Assembly (NCBI GenBank): GCA_014058105.1
Contig: JACGCM010001311.1
Coordinates: 186,001-250,000 of the forward strand
Source: Kingdonia uniflora
Taxonomy: Eukaryota > Streptophyta > Magnoliopsida > Ranunculales > Circaeasteraceae
Length of the DNA: 64,000 bases
Reading direction: 5' to 3'
The notes beneath the pieces were generated by a model, which was given only the letters and a program-made list of their open reading frames with translations, was not told the origin of the DNA and ran no database searches. Positions 42,745 through 55,000 of this stretch are shown here, one piece after another. The stretch's first letter is position 1. Every line of letters begins with the position of its first letter. The position numbers and the translations under genes were made by a program.

Positions 42745-44178
42745 CATGATAGGTGTATATACAACAACGTTTTAGCTTTGTTGTCTTCTCAAAGACCAAA
42801 CTCTCATAACTAAAACTTAAACTTTGTTGAACTCCAAAGATGAAGTAATCATGTTATACTCAAAATCTACTGATTATATTTGTCCAGAACGTATAAAAAT
42901 CTGGGGATCATAAAAATAAAATATAAATATATATATATAATGGATTCGATTAGTTCTAAAATCAAATCAACGTTATATGACTTAAAATTATGGGTTGAAG
43001 AAAAAAATCTAAGAGCCTCTTACTTGGAAAATCAGAACAAGGGAAGCTTCAAGTTTGGGCTTGAGAAAAAGATAAAAGTTAAAAATTCCCAAAGCGAGTA
43101 AGAGATCGATTGAGTCCAGGAAAATTCAAATTTAAGATCTGAACTTTAGATGGGTTTGTTTTACCACAAAAATAGCTTTTGGTTGGAACTTGGAAGACAA
43201 ACAAACCAAGCTTACATGAACAGTTTGCTAACTTTCTCTCTCCAACAATAATATAATCACTGCTTTATGACTTTAATCGAAAATAAACTAATCGAAAATC
43301 TTATAGAGCTGAAGCATTGCCAAAAAAATAATCATAACAATTAATAGCCTAGCGATTGATGTCAATTGTTGAGATTTACTATAATTACTATGATCAATTA
43401 AGTGAATATGAAAAGAATCTTCCTAACCTCTCTTACTTTAGGAAATCCTCATGAGCTTGAGTGTAGTCTTCCCTTGGATTGTCTACTGACCTTAATGGGA
43501 TGGTTTCCTGTATTATAGCCTCTGAAGGGGACTTCCCCTCTATTTAACCTGATAGGGTTTCGGTAGTCTTCCCATTATACCCTCAAACCCTAATAAAGGG
43601 TTACACTAGGTCATACTAACCTTAACTTAGTGTAACAATTGGGCACAACCAATAACACCTATACGACCTAATTACATGTATACTCGTGAACCGGAAGAAA
43701 AATATTGAGTAGTACCGGTATAGATGGAAAATCCAATAGAATTAGAAGTTGGTGGATCACCCCAAAACCAGTTCGAGCGAGACTCAACCGAACTTGATCC
43801 TACCAACACTTAATTTCTTTTAAACTTACTCTAATATGACGTGAGAATTACAATTGGGGGGGGGGGGGGGGGGGGGGGGGGAAGGGGGGGCTCTGTTTTA
43901 GGGTAAGTAACCCAAATCTTTAAGAATATTGCACATATTTAGAATATTGCAATAAAAGATTATCATAATCTACAACATAAAGATACTGAGAATATTTGCA
44001 TATCCTTTCCATTTTGACTGTTAGAATCTTTTAACCATGGAAATTCTTGAATATCTCTTTGTTGTAAAATATATTTTTGATATATTCTTGGATCTTGGAG
44101 CAAACTTCTTTTATATTATACTCCAAATATAATTGTGTATATCTTCCTTGTCTCTTTGATATCACTTACTAATAACTG
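42745..44178. other. Non-coding stretch with a 26-base G run
   Basis: No gene supported. 42928-42942 is a short AT microsatellite. 43430-43850 is less AT-rich and may be a solo LTR or other repeat, but I found no terminal pair. 43856-43881 is an uninterrupted run of 26 G, followed by AA and seven more G (43884-43890). Confidence 0.5.
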
Positions 44179-44379
44179 TTGAAGATGCTCATAAATGCTT
44201 TGTTTTTAATCTTCATCTCCATTGTCTACATTAAACATATAAGTGCTCAAGTACACATAATCAAATATAACGGACGAGCAAAATACCAGTTTGAGTATAT
44301 AAAGTATCATAATTATGTGCTCATCAGTAGTAAAGAAAAACAACACTTTCTCCTACCAACGAGTAAAACATCGAAATGA
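44179..44379 (+). CDS. Short ORF with a strong signal peptide (possible broken secreted-protein exon)
   Basis: 66 codons, starting MKMLINALFLIFISIVYIKH and reading ISAQVHIIKYNGRAKYQFEY. The first ~24 residues are a typical secretory signal with a likely cut after SAQ. VHIIKYNGRA faintly recalls the start of plant polygalacturonases (VxxYGA), and the real polygalacturonase gene lies 5 kb away. It stops without further exons. A TATATTATA stretch sits about 70 bp upstream. It could be the first exon of a lost duplicate or chance. 44380-44868 shows no gene. Confidence 0.3.
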   Translation: MKMLINALFLIFISIVYIKHISAQVHIIKYNGRAKYQFEYIKYHNYVLISSKEKQHFLLPTSKTSK

Positions 44380-46469
44380 TTAATCGAACAAGGTCTTGAT
44401 TCATGATTTGAATGGAGTGAGTGACGGAATCATCTAGCTGTTAAGTATTTAAATGAAGACATCTCTTAAATTTATTGGTAATTAGGGGAAAACTTAACGA
44501 TCTAGAAGAAGACAAATACTCCAAGGCACGACGTAGTTGATGTCTTTTAAGTGATATTTCCTCCCTTCCGGTATGAACCACTAGAACACAATGGGATGAA
44601 ACAAAAACCCCTCTCTCATAATACAATGAAGAATGTTAAATTTGAGTTGTGTGCAAGTCCATCAGCCAAAGTACACTCTGAAGAAAATTGATAATGCCAG
44701 AAAGAGAAAGAGGGAGAGAGAAAAAAAAAAATATTCCAATGGGTTGTGTCTTTTGGGTTGGGTAGGAGTCTCCATATATAGAGCAATCGTACCTATTGGT
44801 TGTGTCTCTATGAAGTGGCACATAATTAATAATTCAAAACGGTAAACAAATATTATAAAATATCTAACATTCACTACTAGAAAATGGACCAACGGCCACG
44901 GCCACAATTAGTTTTGGCCACAGTTGTGACAATAACAAAATGCCAAAACTTTAACCGTGGCCAAAACTTAAAATTCGTTGCCAATGAAAATGGTTGTACC
45001 ACTATTTTATAGTTTCTTATTAAACTTTCAATACCCAAACCTAATCTCCCCTCTCTCTCCCTAATGAAACCTGATCTCTCCTTCTTGGGCCATTCCTCTC
45101 TTAATCAAAAAAATCTCGTTGCTATTTGGATCTGCTATACTCAAGTTAAGAAGAGGTTGAGGGAAAATACAAGGAAAAATACATAGTCTTCTATGATGTC
45201 CATTTGTAAAATACTAAAATGATATAAAGAGAGGTTATTGTACTTTCTCTTTTTCAGGTGAGATTGGTTTTTTATCAGTGGGTTCACATTTTTATGGTCT
45301 CAGAGGACCTTGCTACAACTTATATTGAAGTGTAAATATAATAGTATTCCCATCTCCTTGTATAAACCTAAGGTGCTATTCGGCGGCCCCTATTATATTT
45401 ATAACAAGGTAAGAATCAAAATCATTTATTAGTCACAAAAATGAAGTTTTAAGTCGTTTAGGCATTTGACAGACATTTTTGAGAAAGAAAACTCTCTTAT
45501 TACAACTCACAGTCCCCTAAAAGTCATATGGAACTCGCCGGACCTTACGTTGACTGCATGATTCTCTCCGATGTCTCTTCAGAGTTACCGGAACCTTACA
45601 AAAGACATATTATTGAAAGTTTGATGGAGTTTGCCGGAGGTGACCTGAATTTATGAGTAATCACACTATTTTTCTCCCCTATCTTTCCCATTCACCTACA
45701 ATCAAGAGGCTTTTTTGTAACCATGTCACTTTACACCTTGCACCCAATCAAAAAGCTTTCTAAGTGTCAAATTTCATGTCATTCGGTCTTCTATGTTTTA
45801 ACCTTTATAGTAGGTTATATTCAATACTGTGTGATCTTTATTAGTTAGCATTAGATTATGTTGTATTGTATAAACGCAAATTATCAAAAAAAATATATTA
45901 TGAAGTCTGATATTAGCATATTGTTGCATACTGGTTTTTTTCTTCTTTTTTTAGGTATAACCAACTGGCATCACCTTTGGTAAAAGACGGCAAATGGGCT
46001 GACACGGATGACTATGAGTTGTTGTCTATGTAAGGCTTACCCCTGCGTTTCTCTGTAATAGTGCAGTAATTTATCGCTAATATTTGTATTGCTTATTAAG
46101 AGCATCTTTGATTCAATAAATTTTGCTAGCCAGACTTTATTTGCTTAGTCCTTAATAAAGCTACTTATATTTTAGGATTCCACTAATGTTTTGTCCGCCT
46201 TTTATTCAGTTACAAGAAAAGTTGAAACATGCCTATGAATAAGGTACATGAAAGTGAACACCAAAGTTACTCAACATGAAATAGAAGTCTTGGTTACTTT
46301 TTTGTGATGATGAAACTAAAAATGAGTTGGCGATGATGATGAGAAGCTACCTATTTTCTGATATGGGGAAATGGATTTTCTTTTTTCTTGATTATAGAAA
46401 CTAATAGATCTTTCTGAAGCCTACTCATTCTTTTTCTAATTTGGATTTTTTTTCTAGCCTTTTTGTTGG

Positions 46470-46760
46470 AATTAGGTTTCTTAATTTGTTGATCAATGCA
46501 TTTGGTATTGTTGAGAAGCATCTGGAAGCGTTATTAGTATTTTACCATATAAAGGAAATTGTAAGTTTTCTTCTTATCCTTAACAAGTTTCAAGTTTATG
46601 TTTGAAGTCTGAGTACTATTTTTTTACCATATCTTTCTTTCCTGAACTAATGAGGATAGTATTATTTCTCTGGAAGGGATCAGTCTTGATGTGATTACTT
46701 ATACTACTCTCATGAAAGCATTTATTAGGGTATGAAAGTTTGATCAGGTCAGTTATACCC
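46470..46760 (+). pseudogene. Pentatricopeptide repeat (PPR) gene fragment captured in the CACTA
   Basis: Exon-like block 46475-46560 reads LINAFGIVEKHLEALLVFYH and IKEI, then a GTAAGT donor. The next block, about 46672-46758, reads EGISLDVITYTTLMKAFIRV, a stop, then KFDQV. Together they follow the PPR pattern (YNTLINAFG...EAL..., then G..PDVITYTTLMKAF.R..KFD). PPR proteins bind organellar RNA. Only about two repeats are left, and an intron separates them. Confidence 0.6.
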
Positions 46761-46849
46761 TTGAGGTTGATTGTTATTTTTGTTTATTTGTTCATAAAAG
46801 ATAGAGAATTCGTGTTCCACCATTCTCACATTTCTACCATTTTGCTGTT

Positions 46850-47310
46850 ATAGGATATTATGCTTGACCCTTATGTTTGTAATGCTTGCAGGATACTATA
46901 TAAACCAGACCAAAAAGCTTGATATTACATAGTAAGATATGAACCAATTAGCTTTCATACTTGAAGGTTGTTCTTGTGAGTTATGGAGTTCAATTTAATT
47001 TATAAAGTTTGTAAATTTTCTCTATTATTTTTCCATTGCAACGGGGAGATTTCTCATTAGAGGATTTTTTTTACTTACATTTCTAATGCTTGTTGGTATA
47101 ATAGGATATTATGCCTAACAAACTTATGTTTCTAATGCTTGCAGGGTTCTATACAAACCAGTTCAAAAAGCTTAATATCACATGGTAAGATCTTAACCCA
47201 TTAGTCTTTAAACTTGAATGCTGTTCTTCTTCTCAAGTCTAATTTAGGTTATAAAGTTTGCAAATTGTTTATGTCATTTTCCCATTGCAGTGAGGAGATT
47301 TCTTGACCGT
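46850..47310. repeat. Two-copy tandem duplication inside the second CACTA
   Basis: The block 46855-47055 (TAGGATATTATGCTTGACCC... CCATTGCAACGGGGAGATTT) recurs at about 47101-47305 (TAGGATATTATGCCTAACAA... CCATTGCAGTGAGGAGATTT), offset about 246 bp. Each copy includes 'AATGCTTGCAGG' followed by a short exon-like piece with a GTAAGAT donor, so it may be a duplicated captured exon. Confidence 0.65.
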
Positions 47311-48433
47311 GAGAAGATGAGTTACCATTGGAGGATACTTTTTGGCTTATATTTATTTGATTTATGTAATTGTCTAAGATATTATGATAATAAATTGTGT
47401 ATTGTTATATAATGATGTCGCTATTTGCAAAAATATTATTTGGTGGTTACGAGGCAAATATAATTTTTTTTTCTTTGTAAAATTTCTTTAGCCACGGTTG
47501 GGTGTGTAGTCATTGACATGTAATAGCCACAAAAAGTTTTGTAGTTATTGAAAATTATTGGCCACAAAATGGGTAATGTTTACTCTTTGCCATTAGCCGC
47601 AATCATATTCGTGCCAAAAGTGATGCAATAGCCATGACCAGGTCCGTGCGAGAGTATTAGCCACACCACCAATTGACACGACCCTAGGCACGGGTATAGC
47701 TGTGGCAAATGGTTTTAGCCACGGCCAGAATAGTGGCCATTGACGCTAATTCTGGTAGTGATTCCCTCACTAATTTCAAAATATTTATCATTTCCCCCAA
47801 ATTTTAAAAATTGTATAAGTCTTAAAAACCAATTTTTTTAAAAATATAATGCAATGGACTGCATCACCGAAGTCAAGGGTGGAGTCAAAGATCTAAATTA
47901 AGGGTGCCGGGGATTGGGGGCTCTGCCCCAAAAAAAAATTTAGAGATTTTTGTAGTGGTATTGCTTACTAAGTTAGAAAAAGCAAATGAGGTAGGTGATG
48001 AAATGGAGAGGGGGAGAAGTAGTGAGAAAATTTAGGCTTAAAATTCAATTGGAATGGTCTTTAAAGGATGCCGAACCCCTTGCTTACATACCATTTCGGG
48101 ATCAAGTTATCATAGTTCATGTATCGATAAAGTGACTCGATCGGTATAAATTGGCATCATCATAGAAAGAGTACATAAATGAAAGTATCTTTTGGCTTTG
48201 AACTTCCACTTAGTGTAAACAACTCAAGGCTTGATCAAGGTGCTATGGTGAACAGATCTTGAACCAATGACCATTTATTGACTAACCGGAGTCATCACAC
48301 ATACTACTTTCCAAAGGAATAGTGTCTTTTTATTCCTACGCATTAATGGCCATGCGTAATACCCTCATTTCTTGAGTGTTCTAGAGACTGTCTAAATCTC
48401 ATGGAAAATGGCACGACTTTTTCACTCATATAG

Positions 48434-48685
48434 TTAAGTTCTCCTGAGGTGATTCTGCAAGTCACCACACCTCCGTATAGAACTTATTAAGGAATTTAAT
48501 CCAACCTCTTTCATGCATAAAACCAACACTAGAGATTTTCGAAATGAGATCTGAAGTGCTACACGAGTGTCGTCTAAATCATACTTTAATTTATTTGTAC
48601 CCCTTGAACTTAGCTTATATTTCAAAACATAAGTAGGGTTCCCACTAAAGGTGATTAAAGTTTCGTAAACCTCAACCCCATTCAT
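48434..48685 (-). CDS. Hypothetical ORF, probably transposon-derived
   Basis: 83 codons: MNGVEVYETLITFSGNPTYV, LKYKLSSRGTNKLKYDLDDT, and SLISSIRRCGDLQNHLRRT at the end. No family recognised. The flanks 47764-48433 and 48686-49014 hold no gene. 47880-47960 includes a short 'GGGGGCTCTGCCCC' hairpin-like word. Confidence 0.25.
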   Translation of the reverse strand: MNGVEVYETLITFSGNPTYVLKYKLSSRGTNKLKYDLDDTRVALQISFRKSLVLVLCMKEVGLNSLISSIRRCGDLQNHLRRT

Positions 48686-49014
48686 TTTGATGTTTTTGCA
48701 ATCATCTCTCTAGCCAACTCTTTTGTCAAAGGATATTAGGTTATTTCTTTGCTATACGTGGTAAACTGTAATTACTCCATACTTGAGTAATCCCATAATT
48801 GATGTCTAAGAGTGTGATGTCACTGCTTACTATTGTAAGTATTACTAGCTAATATCCGATTTCAAAGGGAATCTGAGGTGCAAATCTAAAAGTGGCAAAA
48901 AAGAAAAAAAGAGTTTAAGTTGACAATACATCAAACACATTTATTTTTGAAGAAACAATTTAGTTTCCAATGCAATTCTTCTTTTCTGTAGTTGGACTAA
49001 AAGTCCGCTGAATA

Positions 49015-49020
49015 TTTATT
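49015..49020 (-). terminator. Polyadenylation signal of the polygalacturonase gene
   Basis: AATAAA on the minus strand, about 67 bases after the stop codon at 49087. It is the canonical near-upstream element for 3' end formation. Confidence 0.5.
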
Positions 49021-49086
49021 CAAATCTGACTTTTTCTTCTGCGGCTTTAGATATTTAATAACTTCAAAAGTCAACCGAAAAGATCA

Positions 49087-52000
49087 TCAAGGAGATAAAC
49101 ATGGTAAGGCCGGCACCGTTTGGAAAGCTCTTCCATGTGCATTTATACAAGTTGCTAGTCCTGGTCGGATGCTAATCCCTTGCATTAAGATGTTGTAGCA
49201 ACCAATGGTCCTGCTGCAAATCAGCTTGATTGCATCCCGGGAAGAAGATGTTCCCGTCACTCCTCTGAAACTAACATCACTAACTTGCAGCCCCGAACGC
49301 TTCATCAGAAGGTAAATCGTTAGCAATTTTGTTAATTAAATGTATTCGTGAATTTGGACTCCCAAAAATATTAGATCATTTTGCTTACGCTAGTTCCACA
49401 ATTGTTACCACCGTTACAGTAGTATTGATCAATAAATATTGGGATGCCGACATTGATGACATTAATTTGGTCAAATGCAATCTTCCTCACGTACCCAGAG
49501 CCCCCCTAGAGATGATAAATAAAAGGGGGGAAAGTATATTAGTACAACGTCATTATCTTAAACATTTTAGCAAGCATTGTTCACTTAGTATCATAATATT
49601 ACCTGCCATGTCTTGATCCTTAATCCGTACATTGTGTTTGTTAAGTTACAATTACTCACATGTACCTCTTCCACTGTTTCATGAGCTCCATTGCTTCCAA
49701 GGCTTCCCACACTGCAAATATTATAATTATTTTTCTTATATAAGGCGTCGAGAAATTAATTTAGGGATTTATTAAAAATATTTTCGACTAACTCATGGCA
49801 TAAATTAATATGTTCTATTTATAAGCAAAGAGATATATAGAGCTTAACTTTTTTTGACATATTGCACCTGATACCGTGACCCGGCCCACATTGTACATGT
49901 GTAATATTAATAAAGGATGATCCTCCATTAATAGCAACACAATCATCACCTAACAATAAGAAAAAATGTTAGGACATGCAAGTCTTTGGATGCCTAAGAG
50001 TTTGGGGCATATTCTTAGGGTTTGGCGCAGGGGATCTGGAGTTCTATAACATAAATATGGATTTCTTTGGTGGTAACGATGTATGGTACTTACCAGTTTT
50101 TATAGTGCTATCGAGGATTTGAACGTTGGAGGAGCTGGCGATATCAATGCCATCGGTATTAGGACTATTTTCTGGGGAAGATATATAAACGTTCGAGATC
50201 CTTGAGCCACTACAGCCATCTATAGCTAAATGGTTTTTTGCGCTATTTAACAAGTTCAGATGTTGTATCTTTAGGTCCTTGCAGTTTTGAAACATGAGTG
50301 CCTGTGCTCATTCATCACCACTACGATGTTGATTATTTAAGTTTTCAAATTTGACTGTTAAGCAAGAAAATGCACGCAATAGTTTAAACCATGGTATTTA
50401 TAGCTAGTGAATGATTAAAGATAAATGCAAGAAAATGCACGCAATAGTTGCCACGTGTTTTTGGAGAATAGTTTACCTTCTCAACATGTAAACTAGAAAG
50501 TCGAATGAAAAATAAAAAGTTATTTAATAAATAAATAAAAGGCATTAAAGAAAGAGGAAAAAAAAAGATGAGACGAGAAAAACCAATTAAATTGTATAAC
50601 TTCTCTTCTCTTTCAACAAAAACAGGACCCCCAAAGCTTACTCAAGGATTTTTAATGGTGGTCATTAAGCATTTTTGTTGTGTCTTGCAGCATTGTTTTG
50701 AATTTTTTGATAAACTTGTTGTAGAACTCAACGTAGGTCGAACAGCCATTTGTGATTAAGTAATGATTCATTTAAATGAATTGTATGAAACGACGTATAT
50801 TATCCAGAAAAATTGTCGTGAAAAGAAATCAATTTGAATGATTCGGTACTAAGTTATAGATAGTGAAAGTGGAAATTGATTTAAAGTTAGGTGTGATACT
50901 ATAATATCAAAAATGATGCACCAAAGTAGTAACAAAGAATTTTCCATGTCTTATATTTCAACTTTATTGAGAGTAGCTACTATCTCTTCTATGCAAAAAA
51001 CAATACGTGGAATACGCTAAATCAGGAAGTAGACAGAATAAAGAACAATAAAGAAGACAAGTATTTTCCCGGAGGAGGGAAGTGGAAAACCCTTACGGAT
51101 GAAAAACTACTTCCCGCGAACAATCAAATATGATCAAATATGATCAAATAGGTTGCACACGATCTTTTCCAAGCTTCTTAAGCTTTGTAATGGAGTATCT
51201 CAAATCCTAGTTCTTAAAAATTGAAGTCGCAGAAAAAGATAGGCTAGCAAATAACCTAAGTCCCTCTTATATACTTAGGGGACTTATTACAAATAGAATA
51301 GATCTCGAGACAAGCTCAACATCCTAGACGAACTTCTAAAACTAGCCTACGCGATTTTTGCTCGAACGACTCTAAGCTCGTTTGAACGACTTCGACGGAA
51401 CAAGATTTCTAGGTCTAGAAACAAACATGTCGTTCAAATGACATCCAGTCTCGTCCGAATGGCTTTGACGGTCTAAGTTTTCAGCGTAAAAACATATAAC
51501 TCGTTCGAGCGACATCCATTTTCGTTCGAACGACTTCGACAATTCGAGTTCACCCTTAACAATCCCCCACTTGAAATTGAATTCCGTAACCTATCTCCAG
51601 ATCTTCAAATGAATTGCTTGCACTACCCGGACCTTCAATCATAAAGACCCACAAAAGTTGTACATGTCGCCAACTTCTGAAAAGTCTCTACCTAAGTAAG
51701 CATATCGGCCGAATTTACATCAGTATGAATCTTCACAAGCTTCATCACACCGTCCTCGAGGAGCTAGCGAATATAATGATACCGAATATCAATATGCTTG
51801 ATCCTAGAGTGAAATGTCGAATTGTTTGCTAAGTGTATAACGCTTTGACTATCACTATACAACTTAGGAGAATGTTATTCTATATCAAGCACTTTCACAA
51901 ACTCTTTAGGCCAAATCATATCCTTGCACCCTTCCATAACTGTAACATATTCTGCCTCCATCGTAGATAAAGTTGAAGTCTTCTGTAGCCTAAAAACCCA

Positions 52001-55000
52001 TGTAACCGTACCACTTCCCAATATAAATATGAAACCACTAGTGCTCTTCCGCCTATCAATGTCACCCGCCATATCAAAATCAACAAAACCTTGTAAGCAT
52101 ATCTGAGAACCCCCATAACATAATGATATATCTTGAGTCCCTTTTAGATACCTAAGTATCCATTTCACAACTCTCCAATGCTCCTTGTCTGGATTACTCA
52201 TATACCTACTAACAATTCCCACTGCTTGGGCAATATCCGGTCTCATACAAATCATAGTGTACATTAAGCTACCAACCACTGAATGAAAAGGAACCTTCCA
52301 GATCTCATCGCGATCCTTTTGTGTTTTTAGACAATACTCCTTTGACAATTTAAAGTGACCTCCCAATGGTGTACTAACAACCATAGAGCCATCCATATTA
52401 AACCACTTAAGAACTTTGCTGATGTACTCAGCTTGAGATAACTTCAATTTTTGTCACTTTTTGTCTCGTGTAACACGCATACCAAGAACTTGTTTTGCAA
52501 CACCCAAGACCTTCATTAAAAACTCCCAGGACAACTGTTCCTTCACTTGACAATCTCTCCTATGTCGAAACTTACTACTAGCATATCATCTACATGCAAA
52601 AGTAGAATAATATATGAGTTCCCCGTATTTTTGATAAAGCAACACTGATCTGCATTTCTTTTCAAATAACCATTTCTGGATATGAATTGTTCAAACTTCA
52701 AATACCACTGTCTTGGTGCTTAATTCAAACCATTTAAGCTCTTCGTGAGCCTATACAATAGATCTTCTTTCGCTTTAACTGAATACCCTTCTGGCTGTTC
52801 CATATAAATTTCTTCATCAAGGTTATCGTGAAGAAATATTATCTTGACAGTTGCTCAAGATGTAAATCTTCAACTATAACTATATTCATCATAACCCGAA
52901 TAGTAGACATCTTCATAATAGGAACAAAGATCTCACCAAACTCAGTATTTTCTTTCTACTGAAGCCCTTCACCACAACTCTAGCCTTGAATCTCCTTAAA
53001 TCTTTAAATTCCTTCTTTAGTCTGTATACCCACTTGTTATGTAATGTTCTCTTCCCTTTCGGTAACCGAACTAAATCCCAAGTTCGATTTACTGATAATG
53101 ACTGCATCTCATCATCTATAGCAAGCTCCTACTTTATCTTGGCTTCTACATCTAAAGACTCCTTATAACTTTCCATTTCACCACCATCCGTAAGTATCAA
53201 GTAATGTAGGGAGTTAACGTACCTAGCCATAACTCTTACAATTCTCGGCTCCTTTCGAAGTGTTATTAGAATGTCAAGATCATACTTTGAAGTCTTTATA
53301 CAAAACTTCCTTATTGAATGTAAACATTACGGTTCCAGATTACTTTTCGATTCTTCGCATCCCAAAATTGGTACCCAAACTCGTCACCACCATATCCAAT
53401 GAATATGCACTTTGTTGACTATGCATCTAACTTTGTCCTTGTATTTGAATTATCAAGCACATATAAGGTACAACCAAAAATATGCAAGTGAGAAAGGTTT
53501 ACCTCTTTACCAGTTCATACTTCTTCAGGAAGTCTAAAGTCTAAAGTTGTTGAAGGCCATCTATTAATCAAGTACGCCGCCATACTAACCACATCCACCT
53601 AAAAATATTTTGGTAATCCACCGCTGAGTCTTATACTCCTCGCTCTTTCGTTTATGGTTCAGTTCATGCGTGCTGCAACACAATTTTGCTGTAGTGTTCC
53701 GGGAATAGTCTTCTCTCGCCTAATCCCCTTTGATACGCAAAAGTCTTCAAACTTATCACTACAGTATTCGCCCCCATTATTTGACCAAAGACACTTCAGT
53801 TTCAAGCCGATTTCATTTTCAACAAGAGCCCTCCACTTCTTAAATTTATCAAATACATCTGACTTATTCTTCACAAAGTAGACCCGCAGTTTATAAGTGG
53901 CAACATCAATTAAAGTAACGTAATAATAAAAACCACTAAGAGAAGACATCTTGGTTGGCCTCCAAATATCTATATATATAAGATCCAGCTTTCTAGGTTT
54001 CCTTGATCTTCCAGTTATTTTTAAACTGACCTTCTTCTGTTCGCAAGAACACACTCTTCACAAAACTTAAGATCAATCTCATCAAGACCCTCTAGCTTTC
54101 CCTTTGTTACCATCATCTTCATCCCCTTTTCACTCAAGTGACCGAGCCGTTTATGCCAAGTACTAGTATTAATCCCCAGAGTGGTCGCATAAATAGTAGA
54201 AATTGTGCTTTGCGTTGTATACAACATTTCTTATCATAAGCCTCGAGCTACTACCATAGCACCCCTTGTAACCTTCCAGAATGTTGCACCAAAGGTGCTT
54301 ACATATTCACCATCATCCACCAATTGGCTAACCGAGATAAGGTTACGCCCCAATTTGGGTACAAGCCGCACATTCTTTAAAACCAACGTTACCCCTGAAG
54401 GCAACCTTAACCTAGCATTTCCCTTTTCAGTAATATTGTATATACTCTTATATGCAAGAAAGACTGTACCAAAGTCGCCTTTAAATATATTGATTAGGAA
54501 ACCTACGTTTGTAGTAGCATAAAATGAGGCACCCGAATCAACTATCCATGATTCATTAACATCGTCACACGAAAGTAGTAGAGCCTCATCATAACTAACA
54601 TCCTCAGTAAGGTTCATTATTTCTTTCTCCTCATCATTAACTTTCGTAGAAGAAGAATTACAACTCGCCAGAAGTAACCCTTCTTTCCACAAGTCTAACA
54701 CGCACCGAACGGCTTAGACTTTCCTCTAGCACGTTCAACGCACTACCGTTTAAACTCGAAGAGGGTTCCAATATTTTATGTCTATTCTCTTCACTCATAA
54801 TCAAAGAGATTATAGTGTCAAATTTAATGTCTTTATTCCCCGATAAATTTCTTACAGCTGTAATAAACCCTTCTTAGCTCTCAAGAATTTTCCCTAGAAG
54901 AGCGCACTCTCTCACCTCCTCGGTAAAAGTAATTTTTAGGGATTCAATCTAAGCATAAATAGTATTGATCTCACTAATATGAGCTTGCACAATACCATTC

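Larger units (their letters stand above)
44872..47760. mobile_element. Second CACTA element, non-autonomous, with a PPR gene fragment
   Basis: The left end CACTACTAGAAAATGGACCA and the right end (complement CACTACCAGAATTAGCGTCA) start with CACTA. Flanking ATT at 44869-44871 and 47761-47763 is a perfect 3-bp duplication. Subterminal zones (44890-45000 and 47500-47740) repeat 'GGCCACGG', 'TTGGCCACA' and 'AGCCACGG' in both orientations. Length 2889 bp. No transposase ORF is present. It is a different family from the element at 20250-29523: the terminal bases differ after CACTAC. Confidence 0.9.

Noticed and set aside
43380..43855. Possible solo LTR
   Set aside because: Base composition differs from the surroundings, but no TG...CA pair with a duplication could be fixed.
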